Under the pieces are notes generated by a model that was not told the DNA's origin, did not search any database, and was given only the letters and a program-made list of their open reading frames with translations. From contig NC_133538.1 in NCBI RefSeq assembly GCF_048544455.1, positions 254,186,491 through 254,250,490 of the forward strand: DNA of 64,000 nucleotides. Reading direction: 5' to 3'. Below are positions 12,596 to 23,588 of this stretch, piece by piece (position 1 is the first letter of the stretch; each line of letters begins with the position of its first letter). The position numbers were made by a program, and so were the translations under genes. The DNA is from Silene latifolia (Eukaryota > Streptophyta > Magnoliopsida > Caryophyllales > Caryophyllaceae).

Positions 12596-13545
12596 GTTAG
12601 TGTAAACTGTTTGTTAAACAATTAGTGTCTTTGTTATTTACCTTTATTCCGTATAATAACTAGTTGATTGTGCTGTTATTCCCCTATTATTCTAGTGTTA
12701 TTCTAGTGTGTACTCTAATTTAATTGAGTTTTCATATTACTTGTACTTTTTTCAAACTCCATCCATTTTTACTCTAATCCCACTGTTATTCTGTTGTTAT
12801 TGCAATATTATTCAGCATAATGAGCAGTTGTTCTGCTGTTATTGCACAATTAGTCTACAGTTTTTGGACTGTTATTTTAGTCTAATTAAGCGTTCTTATT
12901 ACCTTTGTTTTCTACAAACACTATCCATTTTTATTCAAGTGTAAATTTAGTCAAGTGTAAAAGCAGTGGTTTAGACTGCTTTTATTCCACTGTTATTCTA
13001 CCTTTATTCTCACATGTTATTGTAGTATTATTCCGCATAATAAGCGGCTACTCGCTTTATTATTGTACTATTAGTCTACACTTATTCTCTGTTTTGTTAT
13101 TTCATTAGTTTAATTAAGGTTTACAAACACTATCCAATTTCTACGAAGAATATGCATTTTCTATTCAACTGTCAATGGTTGTTTTTTCTCAACTGTGATT
13201 CTATTCTTATTGCACCGTTATTCTGCTGTTATTGCACTATTATTCCGCATAACAAGTAGTTTATTCATTGTTGTTATTGCGGTATTATTCCACAAAAGGA
13301 CTAGTTTATTCTAACATTTATTCCCTTCGTTAGTCCAAAGCATTATTTTGTTAAAACTATTCATTTTTATTCAAGTGTAAATTTAGTCAAGTGTAAAAGT
13401 AGTGGTTTAGACTGCTTTTATTCCACTATTATTCTACCATTATTCTAACATTATCATGGTAAAGTATTATTCGCATTATTAGCGTTATTATCTTTGTTAT
13501 TGCACTATTATTCCGGCAAAGACATTATTCCAACATTACTTAAAC
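12596..13545 (+). repeat. TTATTC-type repeat block downstream of Ulp1 gene (copy A)
   Basis: The 3' flank of the Ulp1-like gene: the same short repeat mixed with a longer unit (TCAAGTGTAAATTTAGTCAA) that occurs at about 12936 and 13370. It occupies the gap between the convergent Ulp1 (+) and coiled-coil (-) genes. The B copy is 35230-36150. Confidence 0.8.
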
Positions 13546-13689
13546 ATAGTAGTAAATAGTACTTAAAGATAGTACTTACATAATAAACATTAACGATCTA
13601 AAATATTAAAGCCATTATTTTTAAAGCAATAAATATTTTAAACATATTTTAAAGCAGCAGCCCTGGACCATCATCGTTAGATTTTTATA

Positions 13690-14150
13690 TCTTTATTCTA
13701 TTCACCGACGCGCTGTCTTGCAGTCCTTGGACAAATGCTCTCAACTTCCACCGACTCATCCTGAAAAGGATTTTTGTATCCTTCCATACGTTCCATGGCT
13801 TTCAGAACAGGTGTCCAATCGGCAGAGATTGAAGGATAGACTTTAGTGTAATACTTCTTCAAAGCATTGACACCAGCAATGAATTAATTGTCCATCTCGG
13901 CTTCTGTGTAGTTCCTATTTTTCTTTTCCTTCAACTGTCTACGCATACGTTCATTTTGAAGTTCAGCAACATTCAACTGTGCCCTAACATTGTTGACCTC
14001 TCTTATTAAGGCCTCTTCACGGTTTTCTGTTGCCTCTACATTTGTCCTTGTCTCAATCAACTATATCGAAAGAGACTCTATCTTCCATTTCGCTTCATTA
14101 ATTTCCTCCCTTGTCGGGAACCTTCGGCTATCGTCAGTTACGTCACTCAT
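13690..14150 (-). pseudogene. Small coiled-coil MULE accessory gene, copy A
   Basis: Read on the minus strand from ATG 14150. The product starts with an acidic, Ser/Arg-containing N-terminus, then a heptad-like region, then a conserved C-terminal block with YPSISADW, KAMERMEGY and ESI. The C block aligns over about 60 residues with the element C gene at 54754-55206. An in-frame TAA at 13894-13896 replaces the CAA seen in copy B. It lies on the same strand as the transposase and converges on the Ulp1-like gene. Its role is unknown; a partner of the transposase or of the Ulp1-like protein is a guess. Confidence 0.6.
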
Positions 14151-14254
14151 TCTGCAGTATTGAAAGTATGAAACTTGTTGCATTATAAAAAGATGTTTAA
14201 AATATTTCAACCAAATTAAAAGGATACCAAAGCAGAAGAAAGAGAATTACCTTT

Positions 14255-14680
14255 TCTACAGCATCGAGTATAGTGTAGACAGATAAGAAAAATAAACATC
14301 AAAGAAAAATAAAGAATAGAAAGATAAGAAATTACCTTTTTGCAGAGGAGATAAAGTTTTTTTTTGGAATGGACTTTTTTAGTGTGTTTGTTTTTTTACT
14401 AGAAATAGCAGTATTTATAGGGGCTTGGGGAATAGAAACAGTTTTTCTGTAATAAATTATAGAAAGATAAGAAATTACCTGCCTACCAAAAAAAAAAGAT
14501 AAGAAATTACCTTTTGCAGAGGCGATGCAGAGTTTTTTCTGGAATACAAACAGTTTTTCTGTACTTATTTAGTGTTTGTGTGTGTTTTTTTTTTTTTTAC
14601 ACGCAATAGCAGTATTTATAGAGGCTTGGGGAATACAAACAGTTTTCCTGTAATTATATTAGATTAGGTTAGGTAACTGT
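14255..14680 (-). promoter_or_regulatory. Duplicated promoter/leader exon of coiled-coil gene (copy A)
   Basis: Two TATA-like boxes (reverse complement CTATAAATAC) at 14412-14419 and 14613-14620 sit in near-identical contexts about 200 bp apart. Each is followed, in the minus direction, by a leader exon ending TGCAAAAG with a gtaattt donor; a third related donor lies near 14250. This looks like tandem duplication of a promoter plus first exon. Confidence 0.55.
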
Positions 14681-15309
14681 TTTTAATACAAACTGAAAAG
14701 TGGAACTGCTTTTTATAAATATTACTAATTTGTTATTATTCAACTATTATTGTAGTGTGCAAATGCAGTTTTATTTTTGTGGGTGGTTTGTGGAAAAAAA
14801 GTCAGATAATATTAACAAAAAAAATTAAAGTAACTAGTATTAATTCTCATATAATGTAGGTCTCACTTTATTATCTAGAAGAAACATTTTAGGATAAAAT
14901 GTAATTCAAACAATGACAAATAGTAAAAGTCTTTGACATTTTTAGGCGCCTTAGCCGCTGTCTTTTGCGTCTCTTTTGTCTTTGTTAGTTCATGCATCTG
15001 ATTCATATTCCTGCAATGTTTGCTTAGTATTTAGCAGCTACATTAATAGCAGAATAGCGGTAGAATAACATTAATAGCAGTAGAATAACAATTAGAGCAA
15101 ATTTAGCAGCTACTCTGCTGTTATTGCAAACACTATCCATTTTCACGAAGAATATCCATTTTCTATTCAAAAATAACAACACATTAATAGCAGAATAGCA
15201 GTAGAATAACACAACAGCCGCAGAATAGCAGAGTAACACTGGAATAATAGGGGAATAACAGTAGAATAAGAGGATAACATTAGAATAATAGGAGAGTAAT
15301 AGTTCAGAT
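14681..15309 (-). other. Terminal intron and last exon region of transposase A
   Basis: Read on the minus strand, GAG at about 15313 is followed by a gtatga donor. The following 280 bp are TTATTC-type repeats in transcript sense, and then attgcag at about 15018 leads to a short exon ending in TGA. Repeat units on the + strand read AGCAGAATAACAGTAGAATA. From 14681 to 14940 no gene is seen. Confidence 0.5.
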
Positions 15310-16448
15310 TCATACCTCTTCAGTTTCCGATTCTTCTTCATCATCGTCATTAGAAGGGGGACTTTCAGCAAATGGAAGATCACAAGTTCTACTGTTGTGG
15401 TTCACCCACTTCTTGCAGTTAGCGCATCTTCGCTTCCTCTTTTGTGGCTTGCTCTTGGCCTTTTCTTTCGACGACCTCAATCTTTTACCACTGCCCTTAT
15501 TCTTGGCCTTGTTTGGCGGTCGAAGGTCAATATCATTTGAAGCTGTGATGCCAAGAAGAGCCTCGATTTCCTGGTTTTTAGTTTTCGGTTCAATTGGTCC
15601 TGTGATGTTCTCCATGAACTATGTCAGGGTTTTCTGCAGTTGCTTCATCTGTTTAACCGTAGCATAATTGTCCATCACGCCGACAGTTGCATAAATCTCA
15701 GACCAAACCTTTGACATCTCAGCTTTCTTAATGTCAGCTTCATCAATGTCTTCTATCACCTTTCCATTTTTATCTCGGACAATTGGCCTGTAGGATTTCT
15801 TTATCCATCAAGCAAGGACATAAGGCTCAAGTATCCTGTGTACCTGCCTACCATTCCACACCCACAGTATATGACGACAGACAATGCCATGCCTCTCAAA
15901 CAGCTTACATGCACATTTGCCCTCGTTAGTTTTGGTGTTAAATTCCACTCGGAAGTCTCTGTACTTCAGTCCATCATGAACGTCACGGTACTCAACTGTC
16001 CCTACTGTTGTCAAATCCCCGACCCCCATGTTGCATATCGCATGTTTGACTTCGTTCTGAAAGTCTGCAAATATAGGATGTGTGTAGACAAGTGAGGCAT
16101 GCATCTCTACCTTCATCGACCCTACTTTCTCGAGCATACTATGCTCGTTGGCAGTGTCCAACCTCCTTTGTGATGGCCTTTGCTGTTCTATTGCTGAATT
16201 GTACCTCATCCAGAAATCGACAAGGGTTCCAAAGTGGCTTTCAAACCGCTTGAAATAGCTGTTTGAACTTTCGGATCTCTGGGTTGTCCGCAGCAAACAA
16301 CCTAGAGGCAAATCTCGAAAGTAAGCCGGTATCCACTTTTGTCTTATTGCAAATATATACTTCAACCACCGGTTGCTTTGCATACCATGGGCTTCAATAA
16401 CAGTTTTCCAGTTCTGTTCAAATTCTTCTGGTTCGAGTTCGACATCCC
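15310..16448 (-). pseudogene. FAR1-type MULE transposase, truncated copy A
   Basis: C-terminal half only. It contains a stretch with EPEEFEQNW, the region after the DDE core with SSNSYFKRFESHFGTL, a SWIM zinc finger (CACKLFERHGIVCRH) and a C-terminal zinc knuckle (CANCKKWVNHNSRTC) followed by an acidic tail. In-frame stops include a TAG at 15619-15621, where copy B has CAG, and two near 15806. At 16447-16449 the sequence switches abruptly to plus-strand Ulp1 sequence with a shared CAAAC, so the N-terminal half is missing from this copy. Confidence 0.8.
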
Positions 16449-16665
16449 AAACCGCTGCGATTGAAAATTTGGACTGCGGTATATATACGATGTTGAACAT
16501 GCTCTTTTACCGTGGAACTGTTTTTGATTGTGACTTGGGTAATTCTGATTCAAGAGCCCTTTACCGTGCTGAGATCGTTGCCTTGTTGGTCTTTGTCGAT
16601 ATGAACGAGTCCGGGGAAGATGTGTTGAAAACTTTGGAGGAGTTGAACAAGACGAGAAAGAAAAC
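16447..16665 (+). pseudogene. Ulp1-like catalytic exon fragment, copy B (5' part)
   Basis: Starts in the middle of the catalytic exon and contains IENLDCG, with the Cys retained, then the downstream helices. It stops where the LTR retrotransposon inserted, and the same exon resumes at 33303. The left flank ends AAAAC and the right flank begins GAAAC, a probable 5-bp target-site duplication with one mismatch. Confidence 0.85.
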
Positions 16666-18189
16666 TGATGCGTGTCTTTTATATGATGTTTTACACCCTA
16701 TTTTACACGCATTTCAGAGCTCATTTATGCGGTTTAAGGCTACTATTTGCCCCATTCCTTCTACTTTCGTATTTTTATGTAATATTGCAGATTTATGCGA
16801 AAATGAGTAGATATTGAGCTAAATCCGTCCCCGAGTACCTTACATTGCATTTGACATGAAGGTAATTACTCAAGGAACGAGCTTGGTGCGCATTTCGAGG
16901 CCCGAAAGACTATACCACGAAGTTTTAGAAGCGGACTACCAGCTAAAGCAGTGGATCGACTGATGCCTATGGTCGATCAACCATCATACGACTTACGAAG
17001 CCCGTTTGTACACTTTGAAGAGTAGTCGATCGATCGAGCATCATGGTCGATCGACCACACCGCATAATCAGACGTGAATAAGAAGATCGAGGAAAAGCAA
17101 GCCCATTGTGTTTAGGTTTTGATAATAAGTGTTACGTATATTTTCTATATAACGTAACCTAGAACATCAAGTTTGACATTCAGTTTTCAATCAAGTTTTA
17201 CATTCAGTTTTTATCAGTTTTAGAATATCAAATAATTAGGGTTCAGAATATTGGTTTGCATCGGATTTTCGTTCGTACTTCTAATCATTCCGTTACAATT
17301 CCTCTGCAATTTCGGTATTCCTTCTGCTCTATTTCAGTTCATCTTTATTGCGTTGATAGTATAGAAATTGCTAGTTAGGTTCCAAAAGCCAATTTTATCG
17401 TTTTATGTTATTTATTTGCCTAATCGTTTTAAGCATGAATTTCGTAGTTTTAATCCTTAATTTTATTGTTGTTTCCACTATAGTCATGAGTAGCTAAATT
17501 ATTCGTGCTAGGATGTAGGGAATCTGTAGGATTAGGCGGTATTAGAATAGTAGACTGAAATCGTGTGTCAGTCGATCGATTGCCAAACTTGGTCGATCGA
17601 CTGACCACGTGAGGTGTTACCTTCGTTTTAATTGTTTTAATTTCTATATTTGACGAATCGAGTGCACGCGACTAGTTGAATGTTTAGGATTTGACTGACC
17701 CATTAGATCGAAAGATAGGGAAGGTTGATTGACCATCAATTAAAATGACTAAACTATGCTGAGATCGAAACACAGGTAAAGTTTAGGTTTTTAGTCACTT
17801 TTCAGGACGAGAGTCACTACTAGTGATATTAGGGACTTGTAGTGAGATCGAAAGATGTTACTTGTTAAGAGTGGACCAAGAGGACCTCTTGTTTTCCCGC
17901 CTCATGTGTGATTTAGACCTACTTAGTATGCTTCCGCCGAAACTATAGTGAACCGACCATCCTTGCACCCCTTTTTAATATTTGTTTTATCTGTCTATTT
18001 AGTTTATTATCTTTATTGCCTTTAGCTATAGACCAAATCAATTCAACCCCACATTCGTTACCTTAGACTAGAATAGGCAATTATTAATTACATTCGCCTC
18101 CTTGTGGTTCGACCCTGTTACAACTAGCCTAGGTTAGTTTTAATAGGAAATATAAATATTATTTTTGGTACTCACAACGACGGGTATCA
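16666..18189 (+). repeat. LTR 1 (5' LTR of unit 1)
   Basis: 1524 bp, begins TGATGCGTG and ends GGGTATCA. A TATA-like CTATATAAC lies at 17145-17153. Palindromic GTCGATCGAC elements occur near 17035 and 17570. It shares variants with LTR 3 (24859-26380), for example CAGTGGATCGACTG where LTRs 2 and 4 have CAGTCCATCGACAG. Confidence 0.9.
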
Positions 18190-18194
18190 AATTT

Positions 18195-18211
18195 TGGCGC
18201 CGTTGCCGGGG
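18195..18211 (+). other. Primer binding site, tRNA-Asp type
   Basis: TGGCGCCGTTGCCGGGG is complementary to the 3' end of plant tRNA-Asp(GUC). It lies 5 bp after the LTR end. This primer is typical of the Athila/Tat group of Ty3-gypsy elements. Confidence 0.9.
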
Positions 18212-18315
18212 AGGCAATTGTTCTAATTTTTAGTTGTTTTATTTTAGTCTGTTTCTTAGTCTAAGGGACATTCGTTCCTTAAACTATTCTCATATTCTTT
18301 TTGTAGTTTCCTCTT

Positions 18316-21300
18316 ATGCGCAGGTCACAGGGTGGTGAATTAGTACCTTTCAATCCTGAGATTGAGAAGACCTTGCGTGAGTTGAGACGATCATCTAGGA
18401 TATTGCCAACAGAGGAAGAGCTTAGTACTCTGTCAAGTTACTACGAGAACGCTCTATTTGAGGAAGATCCACCTTCTTCTCCTGTTTCCACTTCTTCAGC
18501 TGAGACCGTCACTTCTCCAGAAATTCCAGTCATGGCTGAAGAAGCAAGCATAGCTAGTCTCTCTGAGCCGACTATTGTGAATCTTTACAAAGGATTCGCA
18601 TTACCAGGGGAAGACCGAAAATTCGAGCCAAAGCCTGCCTATATTAATTTGGTTGAGAGAAACCAATTCGGGGGAGCTGCAACTGAAGATGCAGCCAAGC
18701 ACATGGAGACCTTTATTGATTACTGTTGTTCCATACCCGCACCCAGTGGCGTGACTCCGGACCAGATAAAGGAGACCATGTTTATTTTCTCCCTTCGTGA
18801 TCTTTGCAAGGAGTGGTATAGAGACGGATCGAGCCATTTGCTAATGGGATCACCGACTGGAGTTCGTTGGCCTTGGCATTTTACAAGAAATACTTTTCTG
18901 CCTCGAAGACCAATGCGATTAGAGCTCAGATCACGAGGTTTAAACAAGGGCCGGATGAGAACTTTCATGAGGCCTGGGTCCGTTTCAAGAAATTGGTGCG
19001 AACCATACCGCACCATAGGTTTGAGAAGTGGAGCCTATGCAATCAGTTCTATAATGGGCTCTATGATGATCAAAGAGCTATCTTGGATGCTGCAGGAAGT
19101 GGTCGATTTGCAGAGAATGTTGGAGAAACCAAAGGGTGGAAGATCATTGATGACTTAGCCACCCATAAAGCTGAGTATGGGAATTCCAGAGGGAATCAAA
19201 GGAGGAGTCTTGAATCTCTTCGTGGCTGCAATAGAAGCTCTCACGGCAAGATTTGACAAGTACGAGTTGGGAGGAGCTTCAAAAGGGGGAATCTACCATG
19301 TAAATGCTGTGTCAGACGGTCCTTTCGTCTCCAAAAGATGTGGAGCTGAGGGACATGTTTCAGAAAATTGTCCTAGTCCCTTTGAGTCTTGTGCTGCCTT
19401 TCAACATTATAGGCAAACGAATACCTATTTATGAGCCGAATGTTCATCCAAATCTGAGGTGGAGTAGTCAAAATGTCTTAAATCCTACTCAACCTCCACA
19501 TCAGCAGCAGCATCAAACTTATGTGCCTCCTCATAAGCAACAACAGTTTCAAAAACCTCCCTATGTGCCTTGTGCAGCAACAATCTCAAAATTCTGACTT
19601 TGCTGAGTTGAAGAATATGTTGCAAAAGGAGTCCCAAGCTAGAGAGGCCGGGATGAAACTACTAGAGAGCCAAATTTCTCAATTGGCTAGCAAGAGTACA
19701 ACTCGAGCTCCGGGACACTTACCGACTTAGACGGACCAGAAAGAGACCCTTAATGCCATCACTTTGAGGAGTGGGTCTACCCTTTAGGGGCCTGTCATGG
19801 TCGAGGACGATGCTGCAAAAGATGAGGCGGAACCGAGTCAAAAGAAAGCTGGAACGAACAAAAACAAGAAAAAGACGAACAACAGGTATGTCAGTCGATC
19901 GACTGAAGTGCGACAAACAGTAGTTTCTGGTCCTGTTCAAGTCAGTCAATCGACTGACCTAACCGGTCGATCGACTGAGATTGCTGCTGATACTGAACCT
20001 TTTCGTCCTCCAATGCCCGATAACTTGAGGGATCATTTGTTTCGGGGTACGACTACCCCGAAAATATTGAGGCCAGACCCGACTGCTGATGGGTCTGTTC
20101 CAGTTCCGAAGTACGACCCTATGTCAATTAACGGTTCACATTTGAGACGGTCTGAAGAAGGGTCAAGCTACAACAAAGAGAAGGTAGTGGACTTTCAGCC
20201 TAAGTCCACCGACGCCGGCATGAGAGACTTAGAGGAGAGGGCTAAGCTACTTCTTACAGACCCCTATCCGGAGAGATTGGTGCCGACGAAGGAACATGTA
20301 TCTTTTAATAAGTTTGAAAATGTTGTTCGTAGTCTAAACGTACAAGTACCTTTCCTAGAATTAGTCAATCAAGTGCCTGCTTATAGTTTATGACGCAATT
20401 ACTGTCTAAAAAGAAGTCACTTGAAACTGTGCATACTGGCGTATTAACTGAAGAGACATGCTCTTATCTGTCTCATACTGCACCCCTTAAGCTAGAGGAC
20501 CCGGGAAGCTTTTCAGTCCCTTGTAATATTGGCACCTTTCCAATTGAGAAAGCCTTATGTGACCTAGGAGCCAGTATTAGCGTCATGCCCTTGAGTCTTG
20601 CTAGGAAGCTGAAGTTGAATAGGTTTGCAGTCACAAATATGACAGTACAGATGGCTGATCGCTCTGCGGTCCAGCCAATAGGAGTCTTAGAGGACATCCC
20701 CGTGCAAATAGGGAAGTTTTTCTTCCCTGTTGACTTCGTGGTGCTTGATATGCCCGAAAATGCACACATACCTATCATACTAGGTAGACCATTCCTGCAG
20801 ACTGCTGGTGCAGTTATTGATGTTGGTTCAGGTACTTTGACCTTTAAGGTAGGTAAGCATTCCATTGTCTTTGCCCATACAGCTAGGAAGAAAGACCCCA
20901 TGTGGCCTGTCACTTGCAATACGGTTTCTGAAAAGAAATCCTATTTTATACTTCCTGATATGCCTGTCTCTATTCCTACTCCTGTTGTAACACCTCCGCC
21001 CCAGATTGGGAGCAAAGTGGAGGAAGATTCTTCTGTTTTAGACATTGCAGGAGCTGGTTTGGGGAAGGGAGAGATGCATGTTGCTCCGGCTGTGAAGGAG
21101 CAAGTCGTTTCAAGAGGCGGTCTAGGTTGCCTTAGCTATAGCACGGATGAGGAGCTTGAAGATGAGCCAGTCAAAGTGAGAGAGTCCGACCTCGACTTTG
21201 ATGAGCTAGAAGAGGTCATTGATTGGGGAGATGATGAAGCTGTTGATCCGTTGAGCTCTACGAATGTTGAAGTTAGGAAGGGTGCAGCTGAGAAGATGAG

Positions 21301-21376
21301 CACCGTTGAGGCTACCTCTTGTAGCCAGAAGCCAGTCAAGTGGGCCATTCCGTGGCCGTTCTTGATCAACTATTAG
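18316..21376 (+). pseudogene. gag-protease polyprotein, unit 1 (frame-broken)
   Basis: Gag starts at ATG 18316 and contains the retrotransposon-gag core (NAIRAQITRFKQGPDENF, FYNGL) and a degenerate zinc knuckle (CGAEGHVSENC) near 19340. A Ser/Thr/Lys-rich linker (19797-20390) contains repeated RSTE/RSTD encoded by GTCGATCGAC motifs. The protease, in one intact frame 20390-21376, has the active-site DLGAS and the ILGRPFL strand. Breaks: a frame change near 18800-18840, and TAG stops at 19728 and 19785 in contexts where CAG is expected; both stops are shared with unit 2. The frame ends at 21374-21376 with no pol domains after it. Confidence 0.8.
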
Positions 21377-23588
21377 TTGATTGAGACTTCTTCAAACATT
21401 TACATTTTATTGCTTTTGAACCTTTTTAGTGCTTTTGTGTGCGCGAGACTTCGCATTTAATTATTTTGCTTAGGTTTTTTTTAAGCACTTTAGACTTTAC
21501 TTTGGGTTTTGCGCAATTTTGGGCGCGTATTATTGTGCACTTGCAGGTTTTTGGACCTCATTAGCTCAAGTTATTGAGCAAATACGAAGAAATCAGAAGT
21601 TACAACAGTATTTTTAGTCGATCGACTGATCTGTATGGTCGATCGATTTCTGATTCCAGGAGCTTCATTCTGTTCACTCAGTTCATCGATTTGGGATATG
21701 TAGTCGATCGACCGCCCGCACTTACTGTTCACGACCTCTTCCCTGTTGTGTTTTGTCGATTTGCGGAATTAAGGGAGTTTTCTACTCCACTTTATTTTCC
21801 GTCATATTTCTGATTTCTTCCATTTTCTAAATTGTGCACATAATTACCACTTCGAAATTGTTTTCTCGGACTTATGCGTGGTTCTTTTGTCTTTTCAGGT
21901 ACTTATTGGTAGCACTGCTGGCTACTGAAACCTCCTAGCTCATGCTTGTTTGGGGAGGTTTCCTTTTGCTGCGCTTAAAGTCTTGTGAGTTCCCGAGTTC
22001 CACTTTTTGTCGTATTTCTTTATTTTATCGCAAATTCCCGTTTCTCTTTTCTTCATTACATGATTTTGCAAAATGGGGACATTGTGCGATTTGGTTAGGG
22101 GAAGGGTTTTGCGTCGCATATCATTTGCTTGCATTCACGTTTACATTTTGTTTTGCATTGTTTATTTCATTTCTCATATATACAAAAATACAAAAAAATT
22201 GAAAAATTTCATCAAAATTCAAAAATTTGCACGTTTATTTTAGCATATAGGTTGAGTCGGAACAGTAGTATTTCAATGATGACATTGCATTTGCATCTGT
22301 TTTTGCCTAAGCCTTGCTAATTGACATGTTATCAGTAGAATCGTATAAGTGCATATCTACGAGTTTTCGTTACATTTTTCTTTGGGCTTGAGACTTGACT
22401 TAGATATTTGGCAAACTACTTATATTTCTGAGTTTTAGAGCCTATAACTGGTGTCATTCATGAACAGTTCATCTAGGAATGTGAGTAGTACTCCTTGTAA
22501 GACATGTTTTATAAATGTGCATAAATATGAACTTAATCTGCTTAATACCTGTATGCATTCGGTTTGTGGTTTGTTGACACATGTGGTAGAGGTTTTCCTT
22601 TTCTCATTTTTACGCGTAAGCTCCACACTGCCAAAAATAGCCTTTTTGTTCCGTTTACTACATCCTACATTTAGCCTGCCCTTGTCAAGCTAGTAGTTTA
22701 GTTTTTGGGTTTGTTACTCCTTTTTGGTGGCATATGCTCTGTTGAGATGATGATTGGAAAATGAAAAAGGAAAGAAAGAAACAAAAAAAAAAGAGAAAAA
22801 AAAAGAGTAGAAAAAAAAATGATTCGAAAAAAAGAAAGAAAAAAACGAGTGTTGTACTGTTCATTGCAGTCGATCGACTGCTTTACTTGGTCGATCGACT
22901 GTCGCCCGAGAAGAGAGAAAGAAAAGAATCAATTCGCATAATTCAAGTATTTATCAAATAGCGATTTTTGCTCCCATGTTTCATTTATATATTATGGGGA
23001 GTTGATTTATTACGGAGAATGTGAGTTTAGTGCTTGCTATAGCACTGCTTCGATTAAATTTGATCAAGAAGTTGGATGTTGCCATATGGTTCCATTTTGG
23101 TACTAGCTTGATCACCTGTACCTTCACTTTTCCATAAATGTTTTGCCTCTTCTTACCCATACCTCACATATCCATATACACCTCGGCATGTGTCATGGTC
23201 ATTAGTTTGTTTGGAATGCATATGTAAGGTTGTAGAGATTACTTTCATATTATATTGCAGGCATGTTCTTATAGGTCGTAGTTAGGTGAGAGTATTTACA
23301 AAATGAATTCTTTCTATCCTCTTATATATTCACCTGTGCTTATGTGTGATATGAGCGACCCACGAGAGTCCAATTTGATAAGTCTCTATAGTCGACGGTT
23401 CAACAGTTTTTAACGACTTCATAATTCGTTTGCATGATTCGCATTGCTAATTAATTGTTAGTTGTTGCATTAAAATGGTTTAGGCTTTATATGTTGCAAT
23501 TCGCTCTGAGATTGAACTCGTTCCAATAGGTCATTAGATCGAGTCTAGTTCTTGCTTGGGGACAAGCAAGGGTTTGGTTTGGGAAGTT
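21377..23588 (+). other. Long 3' noncoding region of retrotransposon unit 1
   Basis: About 2.2 kb between the protease stop and LTR 2. It holds three clusters of GTCGATCGAC palindromes (21615-21650, 21702-21716, 22868-22905), a purine-rich stretch (22759-22850), the GCTTGGGGACAAGCAAG motif (about 23554) and the polypurine tract (23578-23588). Short open frames conserved between units reflect the recent duplication only. Confidence 0.7.

Larger units (their letters stand above)
10445..16449. repeat. 6.0-kb internal tandem duplication, copy A
   Basis: The segment from the Ulp1 catalytic exon (10445) into the transposase (16449) is repeated starting at 16447 and continuing, once the retrotransposon block 16666-33302 is removed, to about 39085. 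Both copies are about 6005 bp. The junction shares the 5-bp microhomology CAAAC between GACATCCCAAAC (transposase) and CTGGCAAAC (Ulp1). Confidence 0.85.

Noticed and set aside
22761-22961. Lys-rich short frame
   Set aside because: Purine tract in the 3' noncoding region of the LTR element.
21377-23588. Hidden reverse transcriptase or integrase after the protease
   Set aside because: No YVDD-type, HHCC or DDE motif in any frame; only short frames with biased composition.
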